Assembly (NCBI GenBank): GCA_020638635.1
Contig: JACKIE010000002.1
Coordinates: 62,001 to 126,000, forward strand
Origin: Planctomycetota bacterium
GTDB lineage: Bacteria > Planctomycetota > UBA8742 > UBA2392
Direction: 5' to 3'
Length of the DNA: 64,000 bases
The translations under genes were made by a program, and so were the position numbers. Shown piece after piece: positions 36,201 to 44,200 of the stretch; within the stretch, counting starts at the first letter, position 1; each line of letters starts with the position of its first letter. The notes under the pieces are model-generated. The model saw nothing but the letters and a program-made list of their open reading frames with translations, had not been told where the DNA came from and made no database searches.

Positions 36201-37274
36201 ATGCGCCGAATCGGGCTCACCCTGTTCCTCATATCTGCCGTGGTGCTTTTCGCCTCGACCCTGGAGGCCCAGCGCTTCCCGCAGGTCATGAACATGAACA
36301 CACACGAAGGCAAGTATTCCACCGGCGGCTTCGGCATCGGGCTTGGCTACGGAGGCGCGCTCGCCTCCAGCTTCCGCCGTGAGAGCCTGCGATCGCGCAG
36401 CGTGGACGGCGCCCTGGAGGCGGTGTTCCGGCCCCGGAACGCGCAGAACATGACGCGCAACATCTTTGGCGCCGACATCGACTTCCAGATCGGCTCTGAC
36501 AACTCGGTGATCGGAACCGACTTCGGCATCGAGATCTACTCGATGTCGATCGGCACCGGCGCAACGCTGAAGGCGGACAACGACGCCTACGAGGCGATCA
36601 GTGAAAACGTGACCCTGATGTACGGCGGGTTCGACTTCACCATCAACTTCTATGACAGCGAATTCATCGAAACGGACGGTCGCCGCACCCGCGACAACTG
36701 GGGCCTCAGCATGATCCTCGGCCCCAAGGTCGGCATGATGTTCGGTAGTTTCAGCGACCTCAACGGGCTTGCCAGCATCGGCCTGGATATCGGTCTGATG
36801 GCTGACTTCCCGATCGGCATCCCCGGCGCCGAAGACCTGCTGTCGATTTCGCCGTTCCTGTTCTTCGAGGCGAACTATCGCATGGACATTGACGGCGCGC
36901 TGGTTGACCCGAACCCGGCCAGCCCCACGTTCGGCCAGGACGTGCTGAACGACAACTTCGACATCGGCTTCTACCAGGAGTCGCAGGACGTGAACGGCGA
37001 CGGGGTGAACGACTTCGACGGTATCGCCGTCCGCCGCCAGAATTTCATTCCGGCATACCAGCTCAACCTGGGTACCGACATCAACCTGACACCCATATTC
37101 ATTTCGCGCTCCGGCAGCCTGATCAACAATTGGCGCTTCCACATGTCGCTGGTTGCGAGCATGCCCGTGCGCCTGAATTTCTTTGCCGCCGAGTACAACG
37201 GCGCCGCGCTCTGGAGCCAGGGCGAAATCCCCGTCACCTGGACCATCAGCTTCGGCGCGGCCTACTTCTTCTAA
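36201..37274 (+). CDS. Outer-membrane beta-barrel-like protein
   Basis: 357 residues. The signal peptide (MRRIGLTLFLISAVVLFAST...) is cleaved near LEA. The mature part alternates short amphipathic strands (GGFGIGLGYGG, DFTINFYDSEF, LLSISPFLFFEANYRMDID) and ends in WTISFGAAYFF, the aromatic C-terminus recognised by the BAM complex. A Ca-binding-like loop DVNGDGVNDFDG is at ~260. It is probably an outer-membrane protein of 12-16 strands. The substrate is unknown. SD CAGGAGCG precedes the ATG. It is a single gene with its own promoter and terminator, so likely abundant. Confidence 0.8.
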   Translation: MRRIGLTLFLISAVVLFASTLEAQRFPQVMNMNTHEGKYSTGGFGIGLGYGGALASSFRRESLRSRSVDGALEAVFRPRNAQNMTRNIFGADIDFQIGSDNSVIGTDFGIEIYSMSIGTGATLKADNDAYEAISENVTLMYGGFDFTINFYDSEFIETDGRRTRDNWGLSMILGPKVGMMFGSFSDLNGLASIGLDIGLMADFPIGIPGAEDLLSISPFLFFEANYRMDIDGALVDPNPASPTFGQDVLNDNFDIGFYQESQDVNGDGVNDFDGIAVRRQNFIPAYQLNLGTDINLTPIFISRSGSLINNWRFHMSLVASMPVRLNFFAAEYNGAALWSQGEIPVTWTISFGAAYFF

Positions 37275-37289
37275 ACCGCACCAGACCAG

Positions 37290-37328
37290 AAAGCGCGCGG
37301 GCCACGGCCCGCGCGCTTTGCATTTGTA
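37290..37328 (+). terminator. Rho-independent terminator
   Basis: AAAGCGCGCGGGC (37290-37302) and GCCCGCGCGCTTT (37307-37319) form 13 perfect pairs, then gcatttgt. It ends the barrel gene. Confidence 0.85.
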
Positions 37329-37364
37329 TGGCCCCCTTGCGCTGCGCGCTCGCGGTCAGGCTTA

Positions 37365-37560
37365 CGCGAAGGAACCAAGGAGCGAAGGACGAGTCGGCAG
37401 CGGTGAGCTGAAGGGAGGCCTCCGGCTTGTTAGTGCGTCGCTGTGCTCGCCGCTGACCACCGGGGGCTATCGACCGAGCAGTCGGTACAGACGATCCGAA
37501 GTTGCTCCAGGCGTCCGGGTTGCGGAAAGCTCTTCACTTCTTCGTTTCTTCGCGTGAATA
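37365..37560. repeat. 8-base-period inverted runs downstream of the barrel gene
   Basis: Units gaaggaac, caaggagc, gaaggacg (37369-37392) face cttcactt, cttcgttt, cttcgcgt (37533-37556). The period is 8. The gap 37329-37592 holds no supported gene. Confidence 0.55.
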
Positions 37561-37592
37561 CTCAAAATCAGCGCGCAGCGCGAGCAAGTCGC

Positions 37593-38492
37593 TTAGCGCT
37601 CTTCGATGAAGTTCAGCATGCGCAGGTTCCAGATCAGGGCAACCGGCAGCAGCAGCACCGCGCACACGATGGCCGTGGTCGAGAACTCGAATGCCACCAG
37701 CGCGAACAGCACCAGCAGGTCCAGCGCTGTCAGCACGAACAGCAGCCCCGCGTTCATGGCGTTGCTGTCCTGCCGGAACGCGGCCTTGGCCGCGGGCCAG
37801 CTCAGGAACGGCATGATCGCCGTGGCCGCCAGCACCACCACCAGCCGCCACAGGAAGCCCAGCAGCGCCGAGCCGAAGCCCGGGCCGCTGTCGTCCGGCT
37901 CATCGCCCGGGCGCGCGCTTCCGCTGAGTCCCTTGTAGTACACCGCGGCCTCGATGCGGGCTTCACGCCCTTCTTCTTTCTGTTTGCCGACGATGCGGAT
38001 CACTTCAAGCGTGCAGATACCGCTGTCGGCGCCGGACCACAGCTTTTCGACCTTAACGGACAGCACCTCGTCGGCTTCCGCTGCATCCTCAAAGACCGCG
38101 GCGGGGTCGGGGGGCGTCTCGTCTTTATCAAGCAGGGAGCGGATCACCCCGCTCGCACGTTCCTCAAGCGTTGGGTTGCGCGGCACGTCGGCCTTCACGC
38201 CTTCCACCGCATTCAGCCGCTTGATAAGCATGTCGCGGATCTGGCCGTTGCTGGTGTCGCTCCGCACCGGCATCACGATCAGCCGGATCTCACCCCGGTC
38301 CAGCACTTGCTTGCGGTACTCCTCGGCTACCTGGTCCAGGGCGTGCTCGGCGGCCTGGTTCTGCAGTTCCTTCAGGTCATCGGGACCTTTCACGAACCAC
38401 ACCCAGGCGAAATAGCCCACCAGCGCGAGCGCGGCAAGGCCGATGCCGGCCGAGAAGACCTTCCAGCCTGGGATGTTATCGAGCAGAGCCAA
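37593..38492 (-). CDS. Membrane protein of unknown function
   Basis: 299 residues. One membrane helix near the N-terminus (FSAGIGLAALALVGYFAWVWF), then a ~170-residue soluble domain, and three to four C-terminal helices (ALLGFLWRLVVVLAATAIM, LLFVLTALDLLVLFALVAF, IVCAVLLLPVALIW). The soluble part includes IRLIVMPVRSDTSNGQIRDML and KVEKLWSGADSGICTLEVIRIVG, which resemble periplasmic domains of lipoproteins that assess nucleotide- or peptide-like ligands, but no family can be named. It lies 45 bases after the coiled-coil gene on the same strand; the two may work together at the membrane. Confidence 0.6.
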   Translation of the reverse strand: MALLDNIPGWKVFSAGIGLAALALVGYFAWVWFVKGPDDLKELQNQAAEHALDQVAEEYRKQVLDRGEIRLIVMPVRSDTSNGQIRDMLIKRLNAVEGVKADVPRNPTLEERASGVIRSLLDKDETPPDPAAVFEDAAEADEVLSVKVEKLWSGADSGICTLEVIRIVGKQKEEGREARIEAAVYYKGLSGSARPGDEPDDSGPGFGSALLGFLWRLVVVLAATAIMPFLSWPAAKAAFRQDSNAMNAGLLFVLTALDLLVLFALVAFEFSTTAIVCAVLLLPVALIWNLRMLNFIEER

Positions 38493-38537
38493 GCGCGCCT
38501 CGCGTCGTCGAAACCGGCCTGATTGTGCCTAGCGTGC

Positions 38538-41225
38538 TCAGGATTCGGAAGGCTTCGGGTCGTTACGATCGGCCCGCTTATTTGTAGCGACGAAGGGCTT
38601 GCCTGCCTCCGCGGCAAGTTCCTCTTCTGACTTCTTCACCGTGAGGATGACCAGCTTTTCGGTGCGGCGGTCGGCGCGTACAGGCTTGCCGGCCGACGCG
38701 AACAGCGCATCGATGCGCCGCCCGATCTGCGACGCGATTTCGTCGCGCGTCTTGCCTGGCGCGCTGCTTTCGTACTCGCCGCGGAGGTCGGCCACGGCGC
38801 GGATCTCATCCAGCAGGCTGCGCAGCTGGTTCTCCATGCGCTCGAACTCGCGCTGGCGCTTGATCAGGTAGGCTTCGCTGTCGTTCAACTTCTGGCGCAA
38901 GTTCTCGGCCTCGGTTTTTGTCTCTTGAAGCGCGGTTTCGTCACTGCGGAGGTTGCTGCGTTCCCTCTCGACCAGGGCGTGCAACTCGACGCGCTCGGCC
39001 CGGCGGGCGTTCTCCAGTTGCTCCAGGGTTTCCTGCAGTGTCTGTCGCTCCAGGTCAGCGTTGGCAGCGCGTGTCTGGGCCAGCTGCAGGCGTTCTTCCA
39101 GTTTGTGGCGACGTTCCTCGGCCAGTTCGCGCTGGGCGTTCTTTTCCTCGCGCTGCTCAGCCAGCGCCTGTTCCAGTTCGACGATGCGGGCCCGGTGCTC
39201 CGCCTTGCGGGTGCCGCCCGTTTCCGCGGACCCTCGATATGCCTCGAACTCCGCGCGCAGCCTCTCCAGCTCGGCCAGCCGTGAGTTGCCTTCTCGGCCC
39301 AGCCCTTCCGCCTCGCTGCGGCGGGCCGCGGCTTCATCCCGCGCGGCCTTCAGCTCGGCGTGCAGGCGATCCACGTCCGCGCTTGCGGCAGCGACTGCCT
39401 CGCGTAGTCCGGAGGCTTCGTCATCGATGTCCCGGGCGCGGCGCGCGGCGTCGTCAGCCAGCTTTTCCGCTTTTCGGGCGCGCTGCTGGGCCTCGAGCAG
39501 TTCAGCCCGCAGCCCCGCTGCTTCTTCGTCCCGGTCGCGCAGACTGGAACGCAACTGCAGGCTCTCGCTGGAAATCGTCGAAGTCTTGTTGCGTTGCTCT
39601 TCCAGTTGGGTTTTAAGGCGCTGCAGCTCGACACGGGCGTTCTCTGCGGCGTCACGGGCTTCGTCCACATCGCCCTTGGCATCCAACATTTTGCTCTGGG
39701 CGTGGCTCAGGTCGCGGCGCAAGCGCTCATTCTCACGCTCCAGGGCTACGATGCGGGCATCCTGCTCATCGGCCAGGGTCTCCGCTTCCGCTAACTGGCT
39801 GGAGATCGAGTCGATGGTTTTCTTCTGCGCCTCGAAGCGGTCCTGCGCGCGCTTCAGCTCGTAGTCTTTGTCCTCGATCTGTCCGCTGAGCTGGTCAACC
39901 CGCAGTTGCGCGTCGGCCAGTTCCTCTTCCGTGACTGACAGGCGTTCTTCCGACTCGGTCAGGATTGCTTCAAACTCGCTGTTACGCCCGGCGCTGCTCT
40001 CCAGGGCTTTGATGTTCGCCTCTGCCTGACGGACGCGCTCTTCGCTGCGCGACAGCTCGTCGCGCATGTCATTCAACAAGTCCTCAAGTTCTGCCACGCG
40101 GGCCTGCATGGCGGCACCTTCACTTGCCGCCGCAAGAGCGTCCTCCTGCACCTCTTCGAGCCGGCGTGAAAGCGCGCTGAGAGCCTGGGCAGCTTCGTTG
40201 CGGTCGCTCGATGCGCTTTCCAGCTGCTCGATCAGTTCTTCCTGCGAACTCTCGGTTTCGGTGGATGTCTCCAGCGCCGCCAGCAGCTCTTCCGCCAGAC
40301 GGTCGCGTTCCGCCTGCAGGGCTGCAATCTGTCGATGGGCATCGACGAGTTCCGCGCCGCGGCCCTGCTCCATGCGCTCCATTCGCGCGCGCACCTCGGC
40401 CAGCGTCACGTCGAGGACATGGCGCGCTTCCTCCAGGGCTTGGGAGCGGCCGCTGAACACCTGCTGCGTGTTATCGAGCAACTCCTCGAGTTCGTGCCGT
40501 TCGTCGTCCACCTGTTGCAGTCGTGTGCTGGCGCGCCCGGCGAGTGATCGGTACTGCTCAAGCTCCGACTGCAGGCGTTCCAGCACGCCTCCGTCGATGG
40601 CAGCTCTGTGGCCGTTGCCGTTGCCATTGGACTGCCCGGGCAGCTTGAGCGCTTCCAGATCTTCCATGACCTCCGCGAGCGGCGCCGACCAGTCGATGCG
40701 CGTGTCATCGATCCGGCTGAGACCCTGCGCCAGCCGTTCCAGGCGGTCGGTCCAACCATGTTCTCCCATGACGCCAAGATTGGTTCTCAAGCGCTCGCGT
40801 GCGCCCGGCGCGTCATGGGACTGCATTTCCAGCATGTCGGCAACAAAGTCGATGAGCAGGGCAGAGACATCATCCAGGTGATCCTGCGCGGCGGCCAGCT
40901 CGTCATCAGCTTCCAGCAGCCGTGAGCGCAGGAGCGCGGGATCGTGCCCCTCCATGGAAGCGCGCACCGCCGCTACTCGACGGCGCGCGGCAACATGTGC
41001 AGACAACGCGATCAAGAAGAACGCCGCCAGGCCCGCTACCTGTTTAAGGCTTTGATCGTCACGGTAGCGCCAAAGGCTGGCCGCGAGGTGAAAGATCGCG
41101 TCGGCGTGCGGCCGAAAGCCTGCCAGACCGTACAACTCTATGCAGCGGGCGTGCAGGCGTCCTGGCGAGTCGCGGTAGGGCTCGAACTCAATGACAGGAA
41201 GGTCGAGAATGGCCTGTTCTGGCAT
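38538..41225 (-). CDS. Long coiled-coil membrane protein
   Basis: 895 residues. The first ~90 residues contain one membrane segment (VAGLAAFFLIALSAHVAAR). From ~95 to ~840 the protein is almost pure coiled coil, rich in Glu, Arg, Ala, Leu heptads (LEELLDNTQQVFSGRSQALE, ALERENERLRRDLSHAQSK), with a NGNGNGH break at ~205. The C-terminal 50 residues are basic and Pro-poor (KPVRADRRTEKLVIL). It looks SMC- or filament-like but has no ATPase heads. Such proteins may scaffold envelope or cell shape, which fits its position next to sigma factor and rodA, but that is inference. Confidence 0.7.
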   Translation of the reverse strand: MPEQAILDLPVIEFEPYRDSPGRLHARCIELYGLAGFRPHADAIFHLAASLWRYRDDQSLKQVAGLAAFFLIALSAHVAARRRVAAVRASMEGHDPALLRSRLLEADDELAAAQDHLDDVSALLIDFVADMLEMQSHDAPGARERLRTNLGVMGEHGWTDRLERLAQGLSRIDDTRIDWSAPLAEVMEDLEALKLPGQSNGNGNGHRAAIDGGVLERLQSELEQYRSLAGRASTRLQQVDDERHELEELLDNTQQVFSGRSQALEEARHVLDVTLAEVRARMERMEQGRGAELVDAHRQIAALQAERDRLAEELLAALETSTETESSQEELIEQLESASSDRNEAAQALSALSRRLEEVQEDALAAASEGAAMQARVAELEDLLNDMRDELSRSEERVRQAEANIKALESSAGRNSEFEAILTESEERLSVTEEELADAQLRVDQLSGQIEDKDYELKRAQDRFEAQKKTIDSISSQLAEAETLADEQDARIVALERENERLRRDLSHAQSKMLDAKGDVDEARDAAENARVELQRLKTQLEEQRNKTSTISSESLQLRSSLRDRDEEAAGLRAELLEAQQRARKAEKLADDAARRARDIDDEASGLREAVAAASADVDRLHAELKAARDEAAARRSEAEGLGREGNSRLAELERLRAEFEAYRGSAETGGTRKAEHRARIVELEQALAEQREEKNAQRELAEERRHKLEERLQLAQTRAANADLERQTLQETLEQLENARRAERVELHALVERERSNLRSDETALQETKTEAENLRQKLNDSEAYLIKRQREFERMENQLRSLLDEIRAVADLRGEYESSAPGKTRDEIASQIGRRIDALFASAGKPVRADRRTEKLVILTVKKSEEELAAEAGKPFVATNKRADRNDPKPSES

Positions 41226-41227
41226 GG

Positions 41228-41283
41228 GTACAGTGTACAGGTTTCAGGGGGTAGGTGTTAGGTTACAGGCGGCAGGCCGCAGT
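41228..41283. repeat. Heptad-period array abutting a start codon (CAGG type)
   Basis: Eight 7-base units (gtacagt, gtacagg, tttcagg, gggtagg, tgttagg, ttacagg, cggcagg, ccgcagt) end two bases before the start of the coiled-coil gene. There is no facing arm nearby. Any leader of that gene must contain it. Confidence 0.8.
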
Positions 41284-41349
41284 CGGCCGGGGGTACTGGT
41301 CCGGGCGGATTGCAGACTGTGTGGACCGGGCTCGTGCCTGATACCCGCC

Positions 41350-42189
41350 TTATCCTTCATCCACATAGCCGCGTTTGCGGCTGATGATGTCGTGCAGGGT
41401 CCGCAGAGCGTTGTTTTCAATCTGCCGGATGCGCTCGCGCGTGAGGCCCAGAGCGTCGCCGATTTCAGAGAGGGTCATGGGGTGGTCTACTCCCATGCCA
41501 TAGCGCATGCGCAGGATCTTGGCTTCGCGCTCACTGATGGCGTCGAGTATCTCCTCAAGCATCAGGATCTCGTTGGCGGTCATCGCCTGTTCGGCTGGGT
41601 CTGGGCTGTTGTGGTCGGCAATGATGTCCGTCAGGCTCGCTTCACCATCGGCGCCGCGAAAGTCCGTGGACTGGGTTGTTGAGTTCAGGGCTGCGCGCAT
41701 CATGTCGAGTTGTTCGTCGCTGAGCCCGATCTCCTTGGCGATCACGCGGGTATCCGTGGGCTTGCCGCCGTTGCGCGCGGACAGCTCGGCGGACTTCTGT
41801 TTGAACTGGCTGATCAGTTCGACCATATAGCTGGGGATGCGCACGGTCTTACTGGAGTTCACCAGCGCGCGCCGGATCGACTGCTTGATCCAGTGCACGC
41901 CGTAGGTGCTGAAGCGGTTGCCCTGGTCGGGATCAAACTTCTCGATCCCGCGCATCAGGCCGATGTTGCCCTCGGCGATCAGGTCCATAAACGGCAGGCC
42001 GCGGTTCAAGAACTCCTTGGCGACGCTGACCACCAGCCGCAGGTTGGCCTTTATCATGCGCTCGCGCGCATCCTTGTCGCCCTGCTGGATGCGCCGAGCA
42101 AGCTCGAGCTCCTCGGCGGCCGTAAGCAGCGGCGTCTCGCGGATTTCCTTCAGGTACTGCTGGAAGTTCGCGTCCTGGATGCGCGGCAT
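41350..42189 (-). CDS. RNA polymerase sigma-70 family factor (group 1/2 type)
   Basis: 279 residues from MPRIQDANFQQYLKEI (GGAG upstream); a longer frame overlaps the divergent rodA. Regions are clear: 1.2 (FQQYLKEIRETPLLTAAEE), 2.1-2.4 (ANLRLVVSVAKEFLNRGLPFMDLIAEGNIGLMRGIEKFD, then YGVHWIKQSIRRAL), 3, and 4.2 with RERIRQIENNALR. It lacks region 1.1 and the non-conserved insert of RpoD, so it is like RpoS or the short primary-like sigmas of planctomycetes. Its target set is unknown. It is divergent from rodA, a possible target. Confidence 0.93.
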   Translation of the reverse strand: MPRIQDANFQQYLKEIRETPLLTAAEELELARRIQQGDKDARERMIKANLRLVVSVAKEFLNRGLPFMDLIAEGNIGLMRGIEKFDPDQGNRFSTYGVHWIKQSIRRALVNSSKTVRIPSYMVELISQFKQKSAELSARNGGKPTDTRVIAKEIGLSDEQLDMMRAALNSTTQSTDFRGADGEASLTDIIADHNSPDPAEQAMTANEILMLEEILDAISEREAKILRMRYGMGVDHPMTLSEIGDALGLTRERIRQIENNALRTLHDIISRKRGYVDEG

Positions 42190-42307
42190 GCCGCAAGCTC
42201 CGATCTGATGAGGTGATTTAACGTGAATGTCAGCGCAATAACAAGCGGCGGGGTTCCGCCCGCTCAAGTTTGCCGCCGTCGGTGACGATAGACCGCTGAG
42301 GACGAGC

Positions 42308-43474
42308 GTGCGCATTGCCGGCAAGGTAAAACAGAAAGCATCCCTGCTGCGCGCGCTGCCCATGGGCGTGGTGATTCCCGCGTTGCTGCTGTGCGCTTGC
42401 GGCATCGCCTTCATCTATTCCGCCACCACGGACTTCGAGATGGTGGCTGAGGGCATGTCGCGCGCCGGCGGTGCCCCTTACCGGCAGTTCGGATTTGTGA
42501 TCGTCGGCTTCGTGCTGATGCTGTTTATCGCCCTCCTCCCTCCCCGCTGGTTGTCCACTCACTGGTACGCGTGGCTGGTGCTGGGCGTGGCCCTGCTTGG
42601 CTCGGTGCTTGTGTTCGGGCGCACGGTAAACGGCGCCAAGAGCTGGATCATGATTGGTTCGTTCGGCCTGCAACCTTCGGAGATGTGCAAGCCGCTTCTG
42701 GTGGTAGCGTTGGCCGGTTACCTTCGCTATCACAAGAGTATCGACAGCCTGCGCGCATTTCTGGCCTGCCTCGTGATCGCTGGAGCCTTCCTGCTTCCGA
42801 TCATGATGCAGCCGGACCTGGGCACCGCCATGGTGTTCATTCCGGTGGTTGCGGCGATGATCTGGGTGGCGGGCGGCAACCGCGTGTACCTGGGCTCCAT
42901 GGCGATGGTGGGGCTTTCGATCATACCCGCCGCGTTCGTGTTCGACGTGCTCAAAGAGCACCAGATGAAGCGGATCGAGGTCTACCTCAGCGGCCTGAGC
43001 GGCGAGGTGGCGGACCGCACGGGCGACGGCTACCAGATCCTGCAGTCCATGACGGCTATCGGCAGTGGCGGCCTGAGTGGCGAAGGTTTCGGCATGGGGA
43101 CGCAGAGCCAGCTGGCGTTTCTGCCCGAGCGCCACAACGACTTCATCTTTGCGGTGATCGCCCAGGAGACCGGGCTGCTGGGCGTATGCGCCTTCGTGGC
43201 GGTGCTGTTCTTCATGGTGACTCGTATCCTGCGCGTGGCAGACAGGACGCGAGATCCATTCTCCCGCCTGGTTGTGATCGGAGTTGCGGCGATGTTCTTC
43301 GCGCAGGCTTCGATAAACATCGGCGTAGTGAGCGGCATGCTGCCGGTGACCGGAATCACGCTCCCGCTGGTAAGTTATGGCGGATCCAGCCTGCTGTCGG
43401 GATTTGCCGCACTTGGAGTAGTGTGCAACATCGCGATCCAGCCTGTGCGGGTGATGGGGAAGGCGACGTTCTAG
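42308..43474 (+). CDS. rodA: RodA, SEDS peptidoglycan polymerase of elongation
   Basis: 388 residues, ten membrane segments, GTG start at 42308. RodA polymerises glycan strands during side-wall growth. Family signs are FGLQPSEMCKPLLVVALAGYL, MMQPDLGTAMVFIPV (catalytic Asp), GSGGLSGEGFGMGTQSQLAFLPERHNDFIFAVIAQE, and GITLPLVSYGGSSLLS. LPERHNDFIFAV is the RodA form of the motif, in contrast to the FtsW form at 30030. Its presence implies lateral wall synthesis. No mreB/mreC/pbp2 is adjacent. Confidence 0.88.
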   Translation: MRIAGKVKQKASLLRALPMGVVIPALLLCACGIAFIYSATTDFEMVAEGMSRAGGAPYRQFGFVIVGFVLMLFIALLPPRWLSTHWYAWLVLGVALLGSVLVFGRTVNGAKSWIMIGSFGLQPSEMCKPLLVVALAGYLRYHKSIDSLRAFLACLVIAGAFLLPIMMQPDLGTAMVFIPVVAAMIWVAGGNRVYLGSMAMVGLSIIPAAFVFDVLKEHQMKRIEVYLSGLSGEVADRTGDGYQILQSMTAIGSGGLSGEGFGMGTQSQLAFLPERHNDFIFAVIAQETGLLGVCAFVAVLFFMVTRILRVADRTRDPFSRLVVIGVAAMFFAQASINIGVVSGMLPVTGITLPLVSYGGSSLLSGFAALGVVCNIAIQPVRVMGKATF

Positions 43475-43618
43475 GCGACCAGGCGAGCGGTCGGCGATTT
43501 CGTCAACGCCGGTTCAGCCAACGTTAAAAACAGATTCCACCCACCAATTCCCGCGCATTGTCAGCCGGGCTTGTTCATTGGTGGTCAGCCGCTCAAGGCG
43601 CGTTCGACCCGGGACGGC

Positions 43619-44200
43619 TCAGCGCACAAACGCGCCTTTCAGCCGGTCGTTGTCGAAACCGTTGATCAGCCAGCGGCGGCCGTCCTGGACGAAGCTGACC
43701 ACGAGCGTTTCCGGCTCGAAGTCCTGGGGGAGTGGTCCCTTGGGGTAGATGGTGACGACAACCTTGGCCTGGTTGGGACCATCTGCGCGGTCCCAGGAAT
43801 CCTTGTACTGAATGGTGTAGCTGGGCTTGCCGACCTCAATGAAGCGATCGTGGATCATCTTGGACAGCTCGTCCATATAGCGCGCGGCGAACTGCCGAAC
43901 CACGTCCGGGTGTTTGTCCAGCTCGAGCTGCAGTTCCTGGCGCTGCGTGTCGAATTCCTGCTGGCTGCTTACCTCACGTAGCCTGGCTTCCGGGTAGAGG
44001 GCGCGATAGACCATCTGCGGGCTCAGCACGTACAGAAAAGACTCGTCGTCGCCGCGGCGCGCGACAGTGATTGCATCCCAGAATGCGCCGTCAGGCTCGA
44101 TCGCCGGGGCGTTCAGGGCAGGGCGTTCGGTGGTCGAGCTGCCGATGGTGCACGAAGCGAGCAGCAGTGCCAACGGAATGTAAAGCAACCTGCGCATCAT
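43619..44200 (-). CDS. Lipoprotein of unknown function
   Basis: 193 residues. MMRRLLYIPLALLLASC is a lipoprotein signal (Cys 17). The mature part is a compact alpha+beta unit resembling NTF2/SnoaL-like lipoproteins in general layout: helical first half (FWDAITVARRGDDESFLYVLS, RQFAARYMDELSKMIHDRFIEV) and strands in the second (QAKVVVTIYPKGP, ETLVVSFVQDGRRWLINGFD). The start overlaps the end of the VWA gene by four bases (ATGA), so it is translationally coupled and the last gene of a four-gene operon. Confidence 0.7.
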   Translation of the reverse strand: MMRRLLYIPLALLLASCTIGSSTTERPALNAPAIEPDGAFWDAITVARRGDDESFLYVLSPQMVYRALYPEARLREVSSQQEFDTQRQELQLELDKHPDVVRQFAARYMDELSKMIHDRFIEVGKPSYTIQYKDSWDRADGPNQAKVVVTIYPKGPLPQDFEPETLVVSFVQDGRRWLINGFDNDRLKGAFVR

